NCBI RefSeq assembly: GCF_029835735.1
Contig: NZ_JAOEAL010000001.1
Coordinates: 1,364,001-1,428,000 of the forward strand
Length of the DNA stretch: 64,000 nucleotides
Direction: 5' to 3'
Source: Shewanella sp. GD04112
GTDB lineage: Bacteria > Pseudomonadota > Gammaproteobacteria > Enterobacterales > Shewanellaceae
Shown: piece after piece, positions 25,702 to 35,753 of the stretch
Numbering within the stretch: position 1 is the first letter of the stretch
Layout: every line of letters begins with the position of its first letter
Made by a program: the position numbers and the translations under genes
Notes under the pieces: model-generated
What the model saw: only the letters and a program-made list of their open reading frames with translations
What the model was told of the DNA's origin: nothing
Databases searched by the model: none

Positions 25702-27549
25702 TTAGGCTTTGTTAACGCTAGCAATCCATTGATCGACTTGCTCTTCCAGTACATCTAAAGGCAGCGCGCCATTTGCCAAGACTAAAGTATGGAAATCCCG
25801 GATATCAAACTTATCACCCAGTTGTTTTTCCGCCTTGTGTCTTAACTCGAGTAACTTAATCATTCCAACTTTATAGGCAGTAGCTTGTGATGGCATAACG
25901 ATATGACGTTCGACCATTTTCTTCGCATCGGATGTTGCGTTAGGGGTATTATCGACGTAATAAGCTATCCCTTGTTCGCGGGTCCATTTTTTTGCGTGGA
26001 TCCCGGTATCGACCACTAAACGACAAGCTCGCCATAACTCCATCGCCAGTCGACCAAAATCGGAGTAAGGGTCGGCATATAAGCCCATCTCCTTCGGGAA
26101 AGACTCACTGTAGAGCCCCCAACCTTCGATATAGGCGGTATAGCCACCGAACTTACGGAACTTAGGAATATCCTTTAGCTCCTGTGAGATAGCGATTTGC
26201 ATATGGTGCCCAGGGATCCCTTCATGGTAAGCCAGTGCTTCCATCTGGTATTTGGGCATGGCTTTCATATCGTAGAGGTTGGCATAGTAGCTGCCAGGGC
26301 GAGAGCCATCGGGCGCCGGTTGTTCATAGAAGGCTTTACCCGCGGACTTTTCCCTAAAGGCTTCAACCTGTTTGACTATCATGGCCGCCTTAGGCTTGAC
26401 CTTAAAGACTTCATCCAAGCGTGAGCGCATATTATCGATAAGCTTGGTTGCATCGGCTAAATATGCCGCTTTGCCTTCGGCGGTATTTGGATAATAGAAC
26501 TGCGGATCATCGCGCATAAAGGCGAAGAACTCTTGCAAGGTGCCGTTAAAATTCACCTTTTTCATAATGGCGCGCATTTCATTATGGATGCGCTCCACTT
26601 CGGCAAGACCAAGTTGATGGATCTCATCCGCCGTCATGTGGGTAGTCGTGGTGCGCGCAAGGGCATTGTTATAAAACGCCTCGCCGTCGGGGAGTTTCCA
26701 AACCCCATCGCGGGTATCGGCCTTGGCTTCTAAGGTTTTGATATAGGCGATAAGCGTCTTGTATGCGGGCTCAACTTCCGAGACCAGTGCTTTTTCTGCA
26801 TCGGCAATAAGCTGGGCTTTTTCTGTTTCAGAGATGCTGAGCGCATTCACTTTTTTGCGAAAATCCGCCAACAACGCACTGTCTTCGCCTTTATCAAAGG
26901 GGGCGCCTTTAATGATGTTTTGGCTGTCAGAAATCACGTAGCCGAACACAAATTTAGGGGCAATAATGCCTTTATCTGCGCGGATCTCGAGCGCCTGTTG
27001 CAGTTGGCTTAAGCGTTTGGGCACGCCATTTAAGCGGCTGATATAGGCCTTAGCATCGCTGACATCGGTGATCTGGTGTTGATTAATCAGGAAGGAGGCT
27101 ATCATCGAGTGGCCACCATGCATCTGATTCACTGGGTAGTTATGGTAGCGCCACTGATAGTCTTTGATATCGTTATTAAGGTTTTGAGTGAGTAACGTCA
27201 GGCTTAGGCGAGTTTGTGGATCAAGCTTACTCGCATCCAGTTGATTCACTTCGGCTAGCTGTTTCTTGGTTCGCGCCAACTCACGGGCATCCGCCTCATC
27301 GCCAATATCGTCCCACTTATCATAGTCTTGCTTAATGCCCATATAGGTTTGCGCAATGGGGCTTGCCATGATGTTTTCCATGAAGATGGTTTCAAACAAG
27401 GCGTTGGCTTTTTCTGACTCGCTTTGGGCGGCAACACTGGTACTGGCCACATTTTGTGAGTCACTTAAGGTAGGCACCGCATGAGAAGGCAGTGCAAGCA
27501 GGGCGGAGAGAGTAAATGCGACTAAGCTGATGTTCGTTTTTATTGGCAT
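25702..27549 (-). CDS. DUF885 family exported protein, putative metallopeptidase
   Basis: A 615-residue protein with a signal peptide (MPIKTNISLVAFTLSALLALPSHA) and a single large DUF885 domain. The family's zinc-peptidase-like motif is present as YHEGIPGHHMQ (about residues 440-450), followed by YIEGWGLYSE. Relatives are thought to be gluzincin-like carboxypeptidases; the substrate is unknown. It is probably periplasmic or lipid-attached, though no lipobox is visible. AAGGAAG precedes the start. It stands alone, 150 nt after hemW on the same strand. Confidence 0.9.
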   Translation of the reverse strand: MPIKTNISLVAFTLSALLALPSHAVPTLSDSQNVASTSVAAQSESEKANALFETIFMENIMASPIAQTYMGIKQDYDKWDDIGDEADARELARTKKQLAEVNQLDASKLDPQTRLSLTLLTQNLNNDIKDYQWRYHNYPVNQMHGGHSMIASFLINQHQITDVSDAKAYISRLNGVPKRLSQLQQALEIRADKGIIAPKFVFGYVISDSQNIIKGAPFDKGEDSALLADFRKKVNALSISETEKAQLIADAEKALVSEVEPAYKTLIAYIKTLEAKADTRDGVWKLPDGEAFYNNALARTTTTHMTADEIHQLGLAEVERIHNEMRAIMKKVNFNGTLQEFFAFMRDDPQFYYPNTAEGKAAYLADATKLIDNMRSRLDEVFKVKPKAAMIVKQVEAFREKSAGKAFYEQPAPDGSRPGSYYANLYDMKAMPKYQMEALAYHEGIPGHHMQIAISQELKDIPKFRKFGGYTAYIEGWGLYSESFPKEMGLYADPYSDFGRLAMELWRACRLVVDTGIHAKKWTREQGIAYYVDNTPNATSDAKKMVERHIVMPSQATAYKVGMIKLLELRHKAEKQLGDKFDIRDFHTLVLANGALPLDVLEEQVDQWIASVNKA

Positions 27550-27623
27550 GATCAGGCTTCCTTAACAATGTTCAGGCAATTCTAAAGAAGCAGGGGAAAA
27601 ATGTATGAATATAAATGTTAGAA

Positions 27624-27674
27624 AATGTGTTAGCCATAAAAGGTCCTTCATCGAGAATCCTAGGCTAACACATT
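27624..27674 (-). terminator. large hairpin after hemW, possible terminator
   Basis: Perfect 12-bp arms AATGTGTTAGCC and GGCTAACACATT separated by 27 nt. On the minus strand the stem is followed by TTCTAAC, only a weak U-tract. It lies 28 nt past the hemW stop. Confidence 0.45.
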
Positions 27675-27701
27675 ATTTATATGGGGAATTTAATTAGTGA
27701 A

Positions 27702-28859
27702 TTAACAAAATTGCGTCAGTAAATCGTTCACAAACATGTGACCTTTACTGGTTAATTGCCAATGTTCAGCCGATTCGGTCAGTAAACCCCGTTGTTTGGC
27801 CTTTTCCATTCCCTCTTTCAACGTATCTCGGTGTAAACCAGTTCTGTCTTCAAACTCTTGCTTAGGAATAGGCGTCATTAAGCGCAGACGATTCATCAAG
27901 TATTCGAGGGCGCGATCTTCTTCGGCGACCTCACTCTGCTCGAAGTGATAGTTGTCGGCAGCTAAATAACCCTTAGGGTGTTTGATTTTGACCGTGCGGA
28001 TAATGCGATTTTCTTCGGGCAAGGTCACTTTGCCATGGGCACCGCAGCCTATGCCTAAATAATCGCCAAACTGCCAATAGTTAAGGTTATGTCTGCATTG
28101 ATAGCCGGGTTTGGCATAGGCCGAGATTTCATACTGCTCATAACCGAGTGCCGCTAACTTTTGTTGCCCTTGTTCGTAGATCTGCCAGAGATCTTCATCG
28201 TCGGGTAGTTGCGGCGGTTTTGAGTGGAACAGGGTATTGGGCTCAATCGTCAGTTGATACCAAGACAAATGCGGCGGATTGAGCGCCGCAGCGGTATCGA
28301 TATCCGCCATGGCCTCAGCAAAACTTTGATTCGGAAGTCCGTGCATCAAATCCAAGTTAAAACTTAAATAACCCGCTTGGCTGGCTTTTTGGGCGGCGGT
28401 TTGGGCTTCGTTTTGATCGTGGATCCGCCCCAGCAGATTGAGCTTATCCTTAGAGAAACTCTGTACTCCAATGGATAACCGGGTGACCCCTGCGGCGCGG
28501 TAGGCACTAAAGTCATCGTGCTCTAGGGTGCCTGGGTTGGCCTCCATGGTGATTTCAATATCGTCACTGAAGGGAATTAGCGCATTGGCGCCATCCAATA
28601 TCCGTTTGATTTGATTGGCATCAAACAGAGACGGCGTTCCACCACCAATAAAAATGGTGTGCAGCTTACGGCCTTGGACTAAGTGCAAGTCTTGGCGTAA
28701 GTCCGCTAGCAGCGCATCCACATAGGCCTTTTGGGGTAATTCGCCATTTTGCCCATGGGAGTTAAAGTCGCAGTAAGGGCATTTTTGTACACACCAAGGG
28801 ATATGGATGTACAAGCTCAACGGCGGCAGGGTTAACTGAGGTGACACATTCACTGACAT
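27702..28859 (-). CDS. hemW: heme chaperone HemW (radical SAM)
   Basis: A 385-residue HemN-like radical SAM protein with the CxxxCxxC motif at C23-C27-C30 (HIPWCVQKCPYCDFN), a GGGTPSL motif, and the C-terminal HemN domain. It lacks the extra N-terminal residues and substrate motifs of true coproporphyrinogen oxidase HemN, as in HemW, which binds heme and passes it to apoproteins. The ATG overlaps the rdgB stop by one base (28859), so the two are coupled, as in many gammaproteobacteria. Confidence 0.92.
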   Translation of the reverse strand: MSVNVSPQLTLPPLSLYIHIPWCVQKCPYCDFNSHGQNGELPQKAYVDALLADLRQDLHLVQGRKLHTIFIGGGTPSLFDANQIKRILDGANALIPFSDDIEITMEANPGTLEHDDFSAYRAAGVTRLSIGVQSFSKDKLNLLGRIHDQNEAQTAAQKASQAGYLSFNLDLMHGLPNQSFAEAMADIDTAAALNPPHLSWYQLTIEPNTLFHSKPPQLPDDEDLWQIYEQGQQKLAALGYEQYEISAYAKPGYQCRHNLNYWQFGDYLGIGCGAHGKVTLPEENRIIRTVKIKHPKGYLAADNYHFEQSEVAEEDRALEYLMNRLRLMTPIPKQEFEDRTGLHRDTLKEGMEKAKQRGLLTESAEHWQLTSKGHMFVNDLLTQFC

Positions 28860-29476
28860 TATTGGGCGTTCCCGTCGGTAAATACGCCTTTTTCCTGCAT
28901 GGCAGCAATCAGTTGCACTAAAGCTTTACCACGGTGACTCAAGGCATTTTTCTCGTCACTGCTCAATTGGGCTGCGCTGCAATCATGGTGTTCTGGAATA
29001 AAAATCGGATCGTAACCATGGCCGTTGTCACCCCGTTGCACGAAATCGATTTGGCCTTCCCACGAGGCTTGGCAAATGATGGGCGTTGGGTCCTTGGCAT
29101 GGCGCATATAGACTAAAACACATTGGAATCTGGCCGTACGCGGCGCAGGATTATCCTTTAATGTGTCTAAGAGTTTTAACACATTGTCTTGATCCTTGGC
29201 ATTTTCCCCCGCATAGCGCGCAGAGTAGATCCCCGGTGCGCCTTGGAGTAAATCGACTTCTAATCCCGAGTCATCGGCAATGGCGGCAAGTCCAGTAATT
29301 TGCGCCGCATGTCTGGCTTTGATAATGGCGTTTTCGACAAAGGTGGTGCCCGTTTCGGCCACTTCGCTAACGTTAAATTGGCTTTGTGGCAGCACTTTTA
29401 CGCCATAGGCGGCGAGCATTTGATCGAATTCGGCAAGTTTACCTTTATTGCCACTGGCGAGGACGATTTGTTGCAT
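28859..29476 (-). CDS. rdgB: XTP/dITP diphosphatase (RdgB/HAM1)
   Basis: A 205-residue Ham1 family member: ASGNKGKLAEF near the N-terminus, IADDSGLEVDLLQGAPGIYSARYAG in the middle and GDNGHGYDPIFIPE later, all diagnostic. It hydrolyses deaminated purine triphosphates to prevent their incorporation in DNA. It is first of a two-gene unit with hemW, separated from the upstream DUF4426 gene by a terminator. Confidence 0.96.
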   Translation of the reverse strand: MQQIVLASGNKGKLAEFDQMLAAYGVKVLPQSQFNVSEVAETGTTFVENAIIKARHAAQITGLAAIADDSGLEVDLLQGAPGIYSARYAGENAKDQDNVLKLLDTLKDNPAPRTARFQCVLVYMRHAKDPTPIICQASWEGQIDFVQRGDNGHGYDPIFIPEHHDCSAAQLSSDEKNALSHRGKALVQLIAAMQEKGVFTDGNAQ

Positions 29477-29591
29477 GGAATACCTATTGGATTGGGCGCT
29501 CTTGTCTGTGTGTCACTGAGTGTGGACATTGAGCGATGTCATTGGACTGTATGCGGCAATGATACCCAAGCTGAGCGGTAAAGGACAGAAA

Positions 29592-29624
29592 AAGGCAGGA
29601 CGATACTTTGTATCGTCCTGCCTT
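29592..29624 (-). terminator. intrinsic terminator after the DUF4426 gene
   Basis: A perfect 15-bp stem AAGGCAGGACGATAC/GTATCGTCCTGCCTT with a 3-nt loop; on the minus strand it runs into TTTCTGTCC. It ends the yggS-proC-yggT-yggU-DUF4426 run and separates it from rdgB. Confidence 0.8.
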
Positions 29625-29636
29625 ATGAGGTTGAGA

Positions 29637-30071
29637 TTATTCGACGTAGAACTTTTGCTTAAACTGCAGATTGGTGTTGAGCTGATTACCGTGTTTGATG
29701 GCGATGTTGAAATTGATTTCTTGATCGTCGCGGTAAGGAACTTCGGCGATATAATAAATCGCCTTACCTTCACGGATCTCTCTAAATTTCAAATCGATAC
29801 GCGCATCGAGTAGGTTATTGGCCACGCCAGTGATTTCAACGGGTACTGCGGGCGAGCCTTCTTCACTCATATCTAATACGGCAATGTTAATGATGCCTCT
29901 GTAGCTACTGCGTTCGATGCCATAGGATTTTGCAATGCTCGGGGTTAAAAAGGTGCTGCCCAGCGCCATGTAATGAATGTCGAAATTACCGACGGTTTCT
30001 TTTTGCTCGGCATTGGCGACGCCACACAGGCTTGCAGTCAAGGCGAGCATAATAAGGAGATTACGTAACAT
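29637..30071 (-). CDS. DUF4426 exported protein
   Basis: A 144-residue protein with a signal peptide (MLRNLLIMLALTASLCGVANA) and a beta-rich mature domain matching DUF4426 (DIHYMALGSTFLTPSIAKSYGI). Function unknown. It lies in the rdgB-yggU-yggT-proC neighbourhood, where this family is usual in Shewanella, Vibrio and Pseudomonas. A strong terminator follows at once. Confidence 0.82.
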   Translation of the reverse strand: MLRNLLIMLALTASLCGVANAEQKETVGNFDIHYMALGSTFLTPSIAKSYGIERSSYRGIINIAVLDMSEEGSPAVPVEITGVANNLLDARIDLKFREIREGKAIYYIAEVPYRDDQEINFNIAIKHGNQLNTNLQFKQKFYVE

Positions 30072-30139
30072 GATGTTGTACCTTCATATGAGGGATTACT
30101 TGAGTATAGGTCGCAGGAAGGAGACTTCCAACGGTGCGT

Positions 30140-30978
<839 letters not shown>

Positions 30979-31049
30979 CGAGATTTCTGCCTATATGAGT
31001 CCGATTAAAAACGCCCGCGTTAAAAGTGAGTCACCCAGCAATAGCTAGA

Positions 31050-31868
31050 TCAAAAAGTGTTAGCCATTTCCTCTGCACGTTTGATGCAGTTTTCCATCGC
31101 ATTTTTGACCACACCACGAAGATCCGCCGCTTCGAATGTGGCGATGGCTTGCGCCGTTGTGCCGCCCTTAGAGGTGACATTCTCCCGTAAATTACCCAGT
31201 GTAAGCTCGGGATTTTGCTTTGCCATCATAGCAGCACCGAGGGCGGCTTGCTGTACTAAGCTTCTGGCTTTGGCTTCATCCATGCCCATTTGCTTGCCGG
31301 CATCAATCATAGATTCCATCAGCAGGAAGAAATAGGCAGGTGAACTACCCGCAAGGGCAATGACTTGATTAATCTCAGATTCCTCATTCACCCACACAAT
31401 TTCACCACCGCTGGACATCAAGCGCTCGGTAATGGCTTGCTGGGCATCAGAGAGGGGCTGCGGGGCGTAGAGTCCCGTCATACCGACACCGATTTGCATT
31501 GGCGTGTTTGGCATAGTGCGAACTAGTGTGATGGGCTGTGCTAAATACTGGCTGTAGCGCTCTGCTTTAATCCCCGCAGCAATGGTTATGACCAGCTTGT
31601 TAGACATATCAATGCCTTGCAGTGCTTGGCAGACTTGTTCCATCAACTGTGGCTTAACGGATAATACGATGACATCGGCATCTTGGGCGGCGCTAACATT
31701 GTCTTGGGATACACGCACACCAAAGTCGGCGGCGAGGGCATCGAGTTTACCTTGGCTAGGATTGGTGGCTTGCACTAGTGCAGCAGGATAGCCGCTACGA
31801 ATTAAGCCACTGATAATACTGCGGGTCATATTGCCCGCACCGATAAAACAGATTTTTTGTTGACTCAT
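31050..31868 (-). CDS. proC: pyrroline-5-carboxylate reductase
   Basis: A 272-residue NAD(P)-dependent reductase: the N-terminal IcFIGAGNMTRSIISGL Rossmann motif, VRTMPNTPMQIG, and the C-terminal LAGSSPAYFFLLMESMIDAG and TSKGGTTAQAIATFE blocks. It carries out the final step of proline synthesis. The 224-nt gap from yggS holds a palindrome and may allow separate expression. Confidence 0.96.
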   Translation of the reverse strand: MSQQKICFIGAGNMTRSIISGLIRSGYPAALVQATNPSQGKLDALAADFGVRVSQDNVSAAQDADVIVLSVKPQLMEQVCQALQGIDMSNKLVITIAAGIKAERYSQYLAQPITLVRTMPNTPMQIGVGMTGLYAPQPLSDAQQAITERLMSSGGEIVWVNEESEINQVIALAGSSPAYFFLLMESMIDAGKQMGMDEAKARSLVQQAALGAAMMAKQNPELTLGNLRENVTSKGGTTAQAIATFEAADLRGVVKNAMENCIKRAEEMANTF

Positions 31869-31984
31869 GTGTACCCCATAATGTCTGGCCTAGGCTGAGT
31901 GGATAACATTCAGCATTAATATCATTGAATTAGCGTTATTAGGCCGGATAAAAATTTCTATTTAATGTTCTCTAACAGTATTTG

Positions 31985-32015
31985 GGCTTTAGCCTCTAAA
32001 AACAAGGCTAAAGCC
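31985..32015. other. inverted repeat between yggS and proC
   Basis: Perfect arms GGCTTTAGCC and GGCTAAAGCC with an 11-nt loop. No T-run follows on either strand, so it is not a canonical terminator; it could be an operator or a processing signal. Confidence 0.4.
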
Positions 32016-32092
32016 GATATTGCTGACTCGCCTTTGGCTATCTCTGTGATTTCCCTTAGCATCAATCGTACAGATGCATTAACCCGTAACGA

Positions 32093-32809
32093 CTAATTGC
32101 GGGTCGTCTCTTTTGCGCCATAATCCCGTTCACCAAAGATTGCGCTGCCGATACGCACCATGGTTGATCCGCACTCAATAGCCACGTCTAAATCATTACT
32201 CATGCCCATAGAAAGCGTATCGATAGCGGGATAATGCTGCTTTAGCGTATCGAATAACTGCTTAAGCTCGCGGAGTTCGCGCCTTTGCTGCGCAATGTCA
32301 TTGGTGGCGCTGGGAATCGCCATTAAGCCCCGCAGTTGTAAATGGGGTAATTGGCTGATGCTATCGGCCAGTGGCAGTATTTGCTCGGCATCAATGCCGG
32401 ATTTAGTGTCTTCATCACTGATATTGATTTGAATACACACATTGAGCGGCGCAAGGTGTGCTGGGCGCTGCTCATTGAGCCGTTGGGCAATTTTCTCCCG
32501 CGAGAGGGTGTGCATCCAGTCGAAGTGCTGAGCGACTAAGGCGGTTTTATTGGATTGCAGTGGCCCAATAAAATGCCATTCAATATCAGGGTGTGTGCCC
32601 TTTAGCGTCTCAATCTTTGTCACACCTTCTTGAACATAGTTCTCGCCAAAGCAACGCTGGCCCGCATCATAGGCTGCTATAATATCTTCAATGGGTTTAG
32701 TCTTACTGACGGCAAGTAAGCGAATACTGTGAGGTAGGCGTGCGCATTTTTGCGCCGCTTGCGCGATCCTGCTCTGGGCGACTGCGAGTCTGTCTGCTAT
32801 TGTTGTCAT
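32093..32809 (-). CDS. yggS: PLP homeostasis protein YggS (PLPBP/COG0325)
   Basis: From ATG 32809 the protein has 238 residues: fold-type III PLP protein with the PLP lysine in RLLAVSKTKP, FGENYVQEG, EWHFIGPLQSNK, SMGMSNDLDVAIECGSTMVRIGSAIFG. It binds and buffers pyridoxal phosphate rather than catalysing. A TTG at 32830 is an alternative start. It is divergent from pilT with only 35 nt between the two starts, so the promoters must overlap. Confidence 0.94.
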   Translation of the reverse strand: MTTIADRLAVAQSRIAQAAQKCARLPHSIRLLAVSKTKPIEDIIAAYDAGQRCFGENYVQEGVTKIETLKGTHPDIEWHFIGPLQSNKTALVAQHFDWMHTLSREKIAQRLNEQRPAHLAPLNVCIQINISDEDTKSGIDAEQILPLADSISQLPHLQLRGLMAIPSATNDIAQQRRELRELKQLFDTLKQHYPAIDTLSMGMSNDLDVAIECGSTMVRIGSAIFGERDYGAKETTRN

Positions 32810-32844
32810 GATGTAATTATCTGGTTGCAAGGATATCCCAAACT

Positions 32845-33882
32845 ATGGAAATCACTGAGTTATTAGCCTTTAGTGTAAAACACAAAGCCTCGGATCTACA
32901 CCTCTCTGCAGGGATATCTCCCATGATCCGTGTCGACGGTGAAGTGAGAAAAATTAACCTGCCCGCGCTCGATCATCAGGGTGTACACAGCCTTGTGTAC
33001 GACATTATGAATGATAAACAGCGTAAGGACTTTGAAGAGCATTTAGAAATCGACTTTTCGTTCGAAGTCCCTAATTTAGCGCGTTTCCGTGTTAACGCCT
33101 TTAACCAATCCCGCGGCGCTGCGGCGGTGTTTCGTACCATTCCCAGCGAAATTTTGTCGCTCGAGCAGTTAGGGGCGCCAGAAATTTTTAAGAAAATTTC
33201 CAGCTTTCCCCGCGGCTTAGTGCTTGTTACTGGGCCTACCGGTTCGGGTAAGAGTACCACACTTGCGGCCATGGTGGATTACATCAATGAGAACCGCCAC
33301 GACCATATCTTAACCATTGAAGATCCGATCGAATTCGTTCACCAGAATAAGCAATGTTTGATTAACCAACGGGAAGTGCATCGTCATACCCACAGCTTTA
33401 ATGCGGCGCTGCGTAGCGCACTGCGTGAAGACCCTGACGTAATCCTCGTCGGTGAGATGCGTGACCTTGAAACCATTCGTCTGGCGATGACGGCGGCCGA
33501 AACGGGTCACTTAGTCTTTGGTACCTTGCACACCACCTCGGCGGCTAAGACCATCGACCGTGTGGTTGACGTTTTCCCTGCTGGTGAAAAGGACATGGTG
33601 CGTACCATGTTATCTGAATCATTACAGGCGGTTATTTCGCAAACCCTGATTAAGAAAATCGGTGGCGGCCGTGTGGCTGCCCACGAAATCATGATGGGAA
33701 CGCCCGCTATTCGTAACCTTATCCGTGAAGATAAAGTGGCGCAGATGTACTCAGCCATTCAAACGGGGATGGCCCATGGCATGCAAACGCTCGAACAGTG
33801 TCTGCAAAACTTAGTGAACCGTGGCCTCATCACCCGTGAGGATGCCATGGCGAAGAGCTCAAACAAACAAGCGACGTTTTAA
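32845..33882 (+). CDS. pilT: type IV pilus retraction ATPase PilT
   Basis: A 345-residue hexameric ATPase with Walker A TGPTGSGKST, the Asp box (ILTIEDPIEF), Walker B VILVGEMRDLETI, the His box GHLVFGTLHT and the AIRNLIRED motif that is special to PilT and needed for retraction. It powers pilus depolymerisation at the inner-membrane base. pilU follows after 6 nt. Confidence 0.97.
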   Translation: MEITELLAFSVKHKASDLHLSAGISPMIRVDGEVRKINLPALDHQGVHSLVYDIMNDKQRKDFEEHLEIDFSFEVPNLARFRVNAFNQSRGAAAVFRTIPSEILSLEQLGAPEIFKKISSFPRGLVLVTGPTGSGKSTTLAAMVDYINENRHDHILTIEDPIEFVHQNKQCLINQREVHRHTHSFNAALRSALREDPDVILVGEMRDLETIRLAMTAAETGHLVFGTLHTTSAAKTIDRVVDVFPAGEKDMVRTMLSESLQAVISQTLIKKIGGGRVAAHEIMMGTPAIRNLIREDKVAQMYSAIQTGMAHGMQTLEQCLQNLVNRGLITREDAMAKSSNKQATF

Positions 33883-33888
33883 GGATTT

Positions 33889-35004
33889 ATGATGGATGTC
33901 CGTCCGTTTTTAAAAGTCATGGTGGAGCGTAAAGCCTCGGACTTGTTTATTACCGCAGGGTTTCCGCCGAGCGCCAAAATCGATGGTGAGTTACGCCCGT
34001 TAGCCGAGAGTGCCTTTACGCCCGCGCAGTCTTTGGATTTTGTCGAGTCCGTGATGACTGAAGCGCAAAAGAAGGAGTTTCACACGACTCGCGAGTGTAA
34101 CTTTGCTTTTGCGGTTAAGGATTTAGGGCGTTTCCGCGTCAGCGCATTCTGGCAGCGTGAATCTCCGGGATGCGTTATGCGCCGGATTGAGACCAAGATC
34201 CCTGAGGTGGAAGACTTAAAACTACCACCGATTTTAAAAGATCTGGTGATGAGTAAACGTGGTCTTATCATCATGGTTGGGGGAACGGGAACCGGTAAGT
34301 CGACCTCCTTGGCGGCGTTAGTGGGTTATCGTAATGCCCATGCCCGTGGTCATATCCTCACCATCGAAGACCCGGTGGAATTTGTGCACGACCATCGCAA
34401 AAGCATCATCACTCAACGTGAAGTGGGTATAGATACCGAATCCTTTGATGCGGCGCTGAAGAGTTCGCTGCGTCAAGCACCCGATGTGATTTTGATTGGT
34501 GAGATCCGTACTCAAGAAACCATGGAGTTTGCGCTTTCTTTCGCCGAAACGGGTCACCTCTGTATGGCGACATTGCACGCGAACAACGCTAACCAAGCGT
34601 TAGACCGGATCATGCACTTAGTGCCTGAGAGTAAACACCAGCAGTTGCTATTCGACTTGTCACTCAACCTGCGCGGCATTGTGGCGCAGCAACTGGTGCC
34701 CAAAGTCGATGGCACAGGACGACGGGCGGCGATTGAAGTCTTGATCAATACGCCACGTGTCGCGAGTTTGATTGCTAAAAACGAGCTGCATTTGCTCAAA
34801 GAAACCATGGCCAAATCGAATGAGCAGGGTATGCAGACCTTCGACCAAGCCTTGCTGCAACTCTATATCGATGGGGAAATCAGCTATGCCGATGCGCTTC
34901 ACCATGCTGACTCGCCAAACGACTTACGTTTAATGATCAAACTGCAAAATAAAGAGCCTACCAGTTCCAGCTTTATGGAAGGCGTGACCTTGGATATGGA
35001 TTAA
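33889..35004 (+). CDS. pilU: type IV pilus PilT-dependent ATPase PilU
   Basis: A 371-residue PilT paralogue with Walker A GGTGTGKST, Walker B VILIGEIRTQETM and GHLCMATLHANN. The PilU-type C-terminus (SSFMEGVTLDMD) is present and the AIRNLIRED motif is replaced (RVASLIAKNE). By family knowledge it assists PilT in forceful retraction. AAGGA lies just before the ATGATG; a strong terminator follows. Confidence 0.95.
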   Translation: MMDVRPFLKVMVERKASDLFITAGFPPSAKIDGELRPLAESAFTPAQSLDFVESVMTEAQKKEFHTTRECNFAFAVKDLGRFRVSAFWQRESPGCVMRRIETKIPEVEDLKLPPILKDLVMSKRGLIIMVGGTGTGKSTSLAALVGYRNAHARGHILTIEDPVEFVHDHRKSIITQREVGIDTESFDAALKSSLRQAPDVILIGEIRTQETMEFALSFAETGHLCMATLHANNANQALDRIMHLVPESKHQQLLFDLSLNLRGIVAQQLVPKVDGTGRRAAIEVLINTPRVASLIAKNELHLLKETMAKSNEQGMQTFDQALLQLYIDGEISYADALHHADSPNDLRLMIKLQNKEPTSSSFMEGVTLDMD

Positions 35005-35023
35005 TCCTATCTGCGGTGATGTT

Positions 35024-35051
35024 AAAGCAGCTCCCTTGAGCTGCTTTTTTT
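35024..35051 (+). terminator. intrinsic terminator after pilU
   Basis: Stem AAAGCAGCTC/GAGCTGCTTT with a CCTT loop, then a T-run; ends the pilT-pilU transcript. Confidence 0.85.
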
Positions 35052-35180
35052 ATCGCTTAAGCCAATCGATAACTCGCTGTAGCTTTTATTTTTTTATTCA
35101 ATATGATCTCTATATTAGTGAGTGACGTAATAGAGAATAACGAGTTTGCCAATCTTGGCGCGCCCAATGAGAAGGACATT

Positions 35181-35714
35181 ATGATGAAACTCCCCTTAGT
35201 TATCTTTGCTAGCCTGTTAAGCACTAGCGCATTTGCGGCAACTTGCCCGAGTTATCTTGATGTTGAAGTGCGTAAATTGCACTCGGATGAGAAGATTAAT
35301 CTGTGTGAATTGACTCAGGGCAAGCCAGTGTTACTGGTCAACACCGCGAGTAACTGTGGTTACACTCCGCAATTTAAGGCTCTCGAAGCGCTTCATAAAG
35401 AATACAAAGACAAAGGCTTAGTGGTGATTGGTTTCCCTTCCGATGACTTTTTCCAAGAAGAAAATGATGAAAAAGACACGGCTAAGGTGTGCTACATCAA
35501 CTATGGTGTTACCTTCACTATGCTCGCGACATCGCCCGTGAGAGGCAGCGATGCTAACAGTGTATTCAAATACTTAGGAGATAAAGCAGGCTCGCCTAAG
35601 TGGAATTTCTACAAATATGTCGTCAGTGGTGATGGCAATACTGTGCAGCAGTTTAATTCTAAGGTGAAACCCGATAGTGCCGAGCTTAAGCAGGCAATAG
35701 AATCAGTGCTTTAA
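35181..35714 (+). CDS. exported glutathione-peroxidase family thiol peroxidase
   Basis: From ATG 35181 (AAGGA ribosome binding site; ATG 35184 also possible) the protein has 177 residues with a signal peptide MMKLPLVIFASLLSTSAFA. The peroxidatic cysteine is in NTASNCGYTPQF; a likely resolving cysteine in KVCYINYGVTF; the tetrad Trp and Asn are in PKWNFYKY. The usual GFPCNQF block is GFPSDDF, so the tetrad glutamine is Asp and the local cysteine is Ser. It is therefore a periplasmic Cys-type peroxidase, probably thioredoxin-like-protein dependent, with an altered active site. Confidence 0.88.
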   Translation: MMKLPLVIFASLLSTSAFAATCPSYLDVEVRKLHSDEKINLCELTQGKPVLLVNTASNCGYTPQFKALEALHKEYKDKGLVVIGFPSDDFFQEENDEKDTAKVCYINYGVTFTMLATSPVRGSDANSVFKYLGDKAGSPKWNFYKYVVSGDGNTVQQFNSKVKPDSAELKQAIESVL

Positions 35715-35753
35715 TGCCCAATTTATTCATTTTACTCATGTTAAGAGGCTACT

